Shown here one piece after another: positions 60,400 to 64,000 of a DNA stretch of 64,000 nucleotides. Within the stretch, counting starts at the first letter, position 1. Each line of letters starts with the position of its first letter. The stretch covers positions 310,001 to 374,000 of the forward strand of contig NZ_JAJOYT010000001.1 in assembly GCF_021290965.1 (NCBI RefSeq), given 5' to 3'. The stretch is from Rheinheimera faecalis (lineage in GTDB: Bacteria; Pseudomonadota; Gammaproteobacteria; Enterobacterales; Alteromonadaceae). Under the pieces are notes generated by a model that was not told the origin of the DNA, searched no databases, and saw nothing but the letters and a program-made list of their open reading frames with translations. The position numbers were made by a program, and so were the translations under genes.

Positions 60400-62577
60400 A
60401 TGTCCGTAACTCAGTTAGCCTCTGCCAGTTGTTCTTCTCCATTCTCTGTATTGTCCTGGCAACCTGGTGCAACCAAAGGTTTAATGATCCGGGCCTACTT
60501 GCCAGATGCGGCCAAAGTTGAAGTCTTTGATTTTGCGACCCGCAAATCTTTAGGTCAGATGACCGCAAAGCCCGTTTTACATGGTTTGTTTGAGCTTGAG
60601 TTGCCTGCTAAACGTAAGAGCAGCCCTTATTATTTTCAAATAGAAACTCCTCATCATCACAGCTACGAACTGGTTGATCCCTATCAGTTTGAGGATGAAG
60701 CTTATTACGCTGTGCATTTTGTCAACAGCAAACCGGAAAACCTATACAAGCAATTAGGTGCGCAGTTGGTTGAATTGCAACTGGGTAAAAAGACACTGAA
60801 GGCGACACGCTTTGCTGTGTTTGCGCCTAATGCGTCCAGTGTCAGCCTGATTGGCGATATGAACCAGTGGGATGGCCGGCGTCATCCAATGCAACGCACT
60901 GAATGCGGCCATTGGGTGCTGGTCATGCCTCAAATCGGGGCTGGTGTGCGTTATAAGTTTGAAATCAAAGACGCTTTTGGTAATTTGCTGCCTCATAAAG
61001 CGGATCCTTTAGCTTTTGCCGCCGAACAGTATCCATCCCATGCTTCTCTTGTATACGACCACAGTCAGTATCAGTGGCGGGATCAGCAGTGGCAAGAGCG
61101 CCATTTTGACCCTTACCATCAGCCGATGAGTATCTATGAGTTGCATCCAGGCTCGTGGAAACATAATCAACATGGTGAACCTTTAACCTATACAGAACTC
61201 GCGCTAGAGCTTATTCCTTATGTGTTGGATATGGGTTATACCCATATTGAGCTATTGCCTGTGATGGAACACCCATACTCTGGCTCCTGGGGTTATCAGC
61301 CGCTGGGTTTGTTTGCTGCAACCTCGCGTTTTGGCACTCCTGATCAGTTCAAAGCCTTTGTAGATGCTTGTCACCAGGCTGGAATTGGCGTGATTTTAGA
61401 TTGGGTTCCAGCACATTTTCCTGAAGATGCGCATGGGCTGGCCCGTTTTGACGGCACTCATTTATATGAATACGAAGATCCACGCCGTGGCTGGCACCCG
61501 GATTGGAATTCTTGTATCTACGATTACGGCAAAGACCCGGTCCGGCAGTTTTTAGTCGCCAGCGCTTTATTCTGGCTGGACTATTTCCACATTGACGCAC
61601 TGCGCGTGGATGCGGTGGCGTCCATGTTGTATCTGGATTATTCGCGTCGTGACGGCGAATGGGTGCCTAATATTGACGGCGGCAATCATAATTACGAAGC
61701 CATTAGTTTATTACGTTGGCTCAATACGGAAGTGTATCGCCAGTATCCAAAAGCAATGATGATAGCGGAAGAGTCGACGTCGTTTAATGGTGTCACCCGA
61801 CCAGTGAATTTAGGTGGTTTGGGGTTTGGCTTTAAATGGAATATGGGCTGGATGAACGATACGCTGCGCTACATTAAAAAAGATCCGGCCTATCGTAAGT
61901 TCCACCATAACGATTTAACCTTCTCTATGGTGTATGCCTACAACGAAAACTTTATTTTGCCTCTGTCGCATGACGAAGTTGTGCATGGCAAAGGCAGTAT
62001 TATCAATAAAATGCCAGGGGACGAATGGCAACAGGCCGCGAATTTAAGGGCTTATTACGCCTTTATGTTTGCGCATCCGGGTAAAAAGCTGAATTTTATG
62101 GGCAATGAGTTTGGCCAGGGTTCGGAGTGGGATCACAACCAGCAACTGCCATGGTTTTTATTGTCCTTTGAAAAACATAAAGGCGTACAGCAACTGTTCC
62201 GCGATTTAAACCTGACCTATAAAGCCTGCACACCGCTGCATCAGTTGGATCATGAGCCTGCAGGTTTTCGCTGGATTAACTATCAGGATGCTGAACACAG
62301 CACCTTAAGTTTCTATCGAATGGACCAACAAGGTCAGGCTGTGTATGTGGTCAGCAATTTCACTCCTGTGCCGCGAAGCAGCTTCCGTTTATCAGTGGCA
62401 GAGCAGGGTGAATACGAAGTGATCCTCAACACAGACAGCGAATATTACTGGGGCAGCAATTATCCTGTCGGCGAATATTTACCTGCGCTGCCAGCCGCCG
62501 CTTTTGGCTTAAATTATATGGTGCAATTGGACTTGCCTCCGTTGTCGACCCTTTATTTGAGACGTAAAACATCGTGA
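60400..62577 (+). CDS. glgB: 1,4-alpha-glucan branching enzyme
   Basis: Forms alpha-1,6 branches in glycogen. A 725-residue GH13 enzyme with an N-terminal CBM48-like pair of domains (about 15-215, including RFAVFAPNASSVSLIGDMNQWDG). Catalytic motifs: IDALRVDAVASMLYLDY (nucleophile Asp), MMIAEESTSF (acid/base Glu) and LPLSHDEVVHGKGS (third Asp). The C-terminal beta domain ends LPPLSTLYLRRKTS. Overlaps glgX by 4 nt (GTGA). No glgC or glgA lies in the window; they may follow glgX. Confidence 0.97.
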   Translation: MSVTQLASASCSSPFSVLSWQPGATKGLMIRAYLPDAAKVEVFDFATRKSLGQMTAKPVLHGLFELELPAKRKSSPYYFQIETPHHHSYELVDPYQFEDEAYYAVHFVNSKPENLYKQLGAQLVELQLGKKTLKATRFAVFAPNASSVSLIGDMNQWDGRRHPMQRTECGHWVLVMPQIGAGVRYKFEIKDAFGNLLPHKADPLAFAAEQYPSHASLVYDHSQYQWRDQQWQERHFDPYHQPMSIYELHPGSWKHNQHGEPLTYTELALELIPYVLDMGYTHIELLPVMEHPYSGSWGYQPLGLFAATSRFGTPDQFKAFVDACHQAGIGVILDWVPAHFPEDAHGLARFDGTHLYEYEDPRRGWHPDWNSCIYDYGKDPVRQFLVASALFWLDYFHIDALRVDAVASMLYLDYSRRDGEWVPNIDGGNHNYEAISLLRWLNTEVYRQYPKAMMIAEESTSFNGVTRPVNLGGLGFGFKWNMGWMNDTLRYIKKDPAYRKFHHNDLTFSMVYAYNENFILPLSHDEVVHGKGSIINKMPGDEWQQAANLRAYYAFMFAHPGKKLNFMGNEFGQGSEWDHNQQLPWFLLSFEKHKGVQQLFRDLNLTYKACTPLHQLDHEPAGFRWINYQDAEHSTLSFYRMDQQGQAVYVVSNFTPVPRSSFRLSVAEQGEYEVILNTDSEYYWGSNYPVGEYLPALPAAAFGLNYMVQLDLPPLSTLYLRRKTS

Positions 62578-64000
62578 GTACAAAACCAGAGCAGAACCCT
62601 GAATGGATAAGCAGCACAGGCTCTGCTTATCCGCCAGGCCCAAGTCAGACAGGGCCACATAGCTGGAACTTTTCTGTCTATGCGCCGGATGCTTATTCGC
62701 TCTGGTTATGTCTATTTTCTCCTGACACAGAAGAGCCATTAGCCGAAATTGAGTTTTCAGCCCGTACCGGTGAGCAGTGGCATCTGCATCTGGACGGCAT
62801 AGAAGCCGGAACTTTATATGGTCTGAGGGCTGAAGGTGTCTGTCAGACCAGTTCTGGTTTGGTGTTCGATCGCAACAGATTGCTGATAGACCCTTATGCT
62901 AAGCAGCTTAATCGCGCTTTGGTCTGGAATGAACGGCTTTATCAGGTACACAGCCATTATATGGTGCCTAAAGCCGTGCTGAGGTCGCAGGCTTTTGACT
63001 GGCAGGGCGCAAAAAAACCAGCCACTCCTCGTGAAAAGACCATTATTTACGAAGCTCATGTCAAAGGCCTGACCAAGTTACACCCGGATGTACCCGAAGC
63101 ACTTCGAGGCAAGTATCAGGGTATGTGTCATCCGGCCGTTATTCAGCATTTAAAAGACTTAGGCATCACCACAGTGCAGCTATTGCCTGTCGCCAGTTTT
63201 ATGAGCGAGCCACGCTTAGAAAAACTGAAATTGAGTAATTATTGGGGTTATAACCCGATCAACTTTTTCTCGCCTGATGCCCGTTATCAGGTTGATGATG
63301 CAGTGGCTGAATTTAAAGAGCTGGTACGCACCTATCATCAGCATGGTTTGGAAGTGATTCTGGATGTGGTGTTTAACCATACGGCAGAAGCTGAGGATTA
63401 CCGCTTAAGTTTCAGAGGGTTAGCGAATAGGCACTATTACCTGTTTGAAAATCATGCCGACATTACCGACTATCAGCAAAACTGCAATTACAGCGGCTGC
63501 GGCAATACGCTGAACGTGGCGCATCCTGTGACTCAGCGTTTAGTGTTAGATGCACTGCGGTATTGGGCAACAGAGATGCAGGTCGATGGTTTTCGCTTTG
63601 ATTTGGCTGTGACCTTAGCCCGTGAACATAAGCGTTTTGATGCCTACGCCACATTTTTACAGGTGATAGCGCAGGATCCGGTGTTAAGTCAGGTCAAATT
63701 GATAGCTGAACCCTGGGATTTAGGGCCTTTTGGTTATCAACTTGGTCAGTTTCCGGCGCATTGGTCTGAACTTAACGATAAATGCCGGGATACCTTTCGT
63801 TCTTTCTGGCGGCAGGATGCAAGTCAGTTGCCTGAATTTGCTACCCGCTTACTCGGTTCACGCGATATTTTTCAGAAACACCATAAACCCGCCTGCTGCA
63901 GCGTGAATTATATCAGTTATCACGACGGTTTTACCTTACAGGACATGGTGTGTTATCAGGATAAACACAACTGGCTGAACGCAGAGCAAAACCGTGATGG
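62574..64000 (+). CDS. glgX: Glycogen debranching enzyme GlgX, 3' end outside the window
   Basis: Hydrolyses alpha-1,6 branches after phosphorylase trimming. About 475 residues are present. GTG 62574 overlaps the glgB stop (GTGA). After a short N-terminal tail, CBM48-like features (WNFSVYAPDAYSLWLCLF) lead to the catalytic barrel: NYWGYNPINFFSP, EVILDVVFNHTAE, VDGFRFDLAVTL (nucleophile Asp), KLIAEPWDLGP (acid/base Glu) and NYISYHDGFTLQDMV (third Asp). The frame is open to the last base. Spacing and family match place it in the glycogen operon. Confidence 0.93.
   Translation, partial: MSTKPEQNPEWISSTGSAYPPGPSQTGPHSWNFSVYAPDAYSLWLCLFSPDTEEPLAEIEFSARTGEQWHLHLDGIEAGTLYGLRAEGVCQTSSGLVFDRNRLLIDPYAKQLNRALVWNERLYQVHSHYMVPKAVLRSQAFDWQGAKKPATPREKTIIYEAHVKGLTKLHPDVPEALRGKYQGMCHPAVIQHLKDLGITTVQLLPVASFMSEPRLEKLKLSNYWGYNPINFFSPDARYQVDDAVAEFKELVRTYHQHGLEVILDVVFNHTAEAEDYRLSFRGLANRHYYLFENHADITDYQQNCNYSGCGNTLNVAHPVTQRLVLDALRYWATEMQVDGFRFDLAVTLAREHKRFDAYATFLQVIAQDPVLSQVKLIAEPWDLGPFGYQLGQFPAHWSELNDKCRDTFRSFWRQDASQLPEFATRLLGSRDIFQKHHKPACCSVNYISYHDGFTLQDMVCYQDKHNWLNAEQNRD

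Noticed and set aside
63463..63654. 63-codon minus-strand open frame near the window end
   Set aside because: Antisense to glgX, whose catalytic motifs are intact through this stretch.

Overview
This window looks like chromosomal DNA of a free-living, respiring, motile gammaproteobacterium, most like Alteromonadales/Rheinheimera-type bacteria. That is an inference from the kinds of genes present: an Alteromonadales-style N-acetylglucosamine cluster (LacI regulator, TonB receptor, NagX, NagK, SIS-type NagB, NagA, NagP), a cbb3 oxidase operon followed by fnr, CheV, and a gap gene with a HexR-type operator. No database search was possible. Nothing looks like a prophage, integron, CRISPR array or insertion sequence; this is mostly core genome with a few accessory loci.

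Layout. 1-0.9 kb: end of an unidentified gene, a tRNA-Val(GAC) with its own promoter and terminator, and a small unknown protein. 0.9-6.3 kb (minus strand): an LpxO-like hydroxylase and an RND efflux pair. 6.5-9.6 kb: MipA/OmpV outer-membrane protein, OmpR-type response regulator and sensor kinase. The kinase start is preceded by an unusual 56-bp tandem array in which every copy carries its own ribosome site, start codon and stop/start overlap. 9.6-11.8 kb: FadR-type regulator divergent from a D-mannonate dehydratase, with three palindromic operators spaced exactly 30 bp apart. 12-23.8 kb: a complete GlcNAc uptake and catabolism cluster built around a GH89 alpha-N-acetylglucosaminidase and an HGSNAT-like membrane protein. 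23.9-30 kb: secreted amidohydrolase, CheV, and a four-gene operon of a minimal J-domain protein with three unrecognised proteins. 30-33.5 kb: DUF3080 lipoprotein, MATE exporter, riboflavin synthase, small zinc-ribbon-like protein. 33.7-37 kb: thrS-infC-rpmI-rplT, with the rare ATT start for infC. 37-45.3 kb: miscellaneous genes, including an EamA transporter with an apparent internal deletion, a His-rich cation exporter, yfbR-alaA, an LRAT-like gene between two direct copies of a palindromic repeat, Bax-like and DTW proteins. 45.4-55.2 kb (minus strand): ttcA, uspE, fnr, a TauE/SafE-like protein, ccoS, ccoI, ccoH, ccoP, ccoQ, ccoO, ccoN. 55.5-64 kb: a lipoprotein, hexose-6-phosphate mutarotase, gap, malQ, glgB and the 5' part of glgX, which runs off the window.

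How it fits together. The nag cluster imports a GlcNAc-containing glycan through the outer membrane, trims alpha-linked GlcNAc in the envelope, imports the sugar and converts it to fructose-6-phosphate. The gap/malQ/glgB/glgX end handles glycolysis and glycogen or maltodextrin turnover. The cco-fnr block gives high-affinity respiration and its oxygen sensor. The observations most worth a second look are the coupled 56-bp start-site array before the kinase, the triple 30-bp-phased operator, the NAGLU/HGSNAT pairing, the J-domain operon and the palindromic repeat family that supplies a gene's stop codon.
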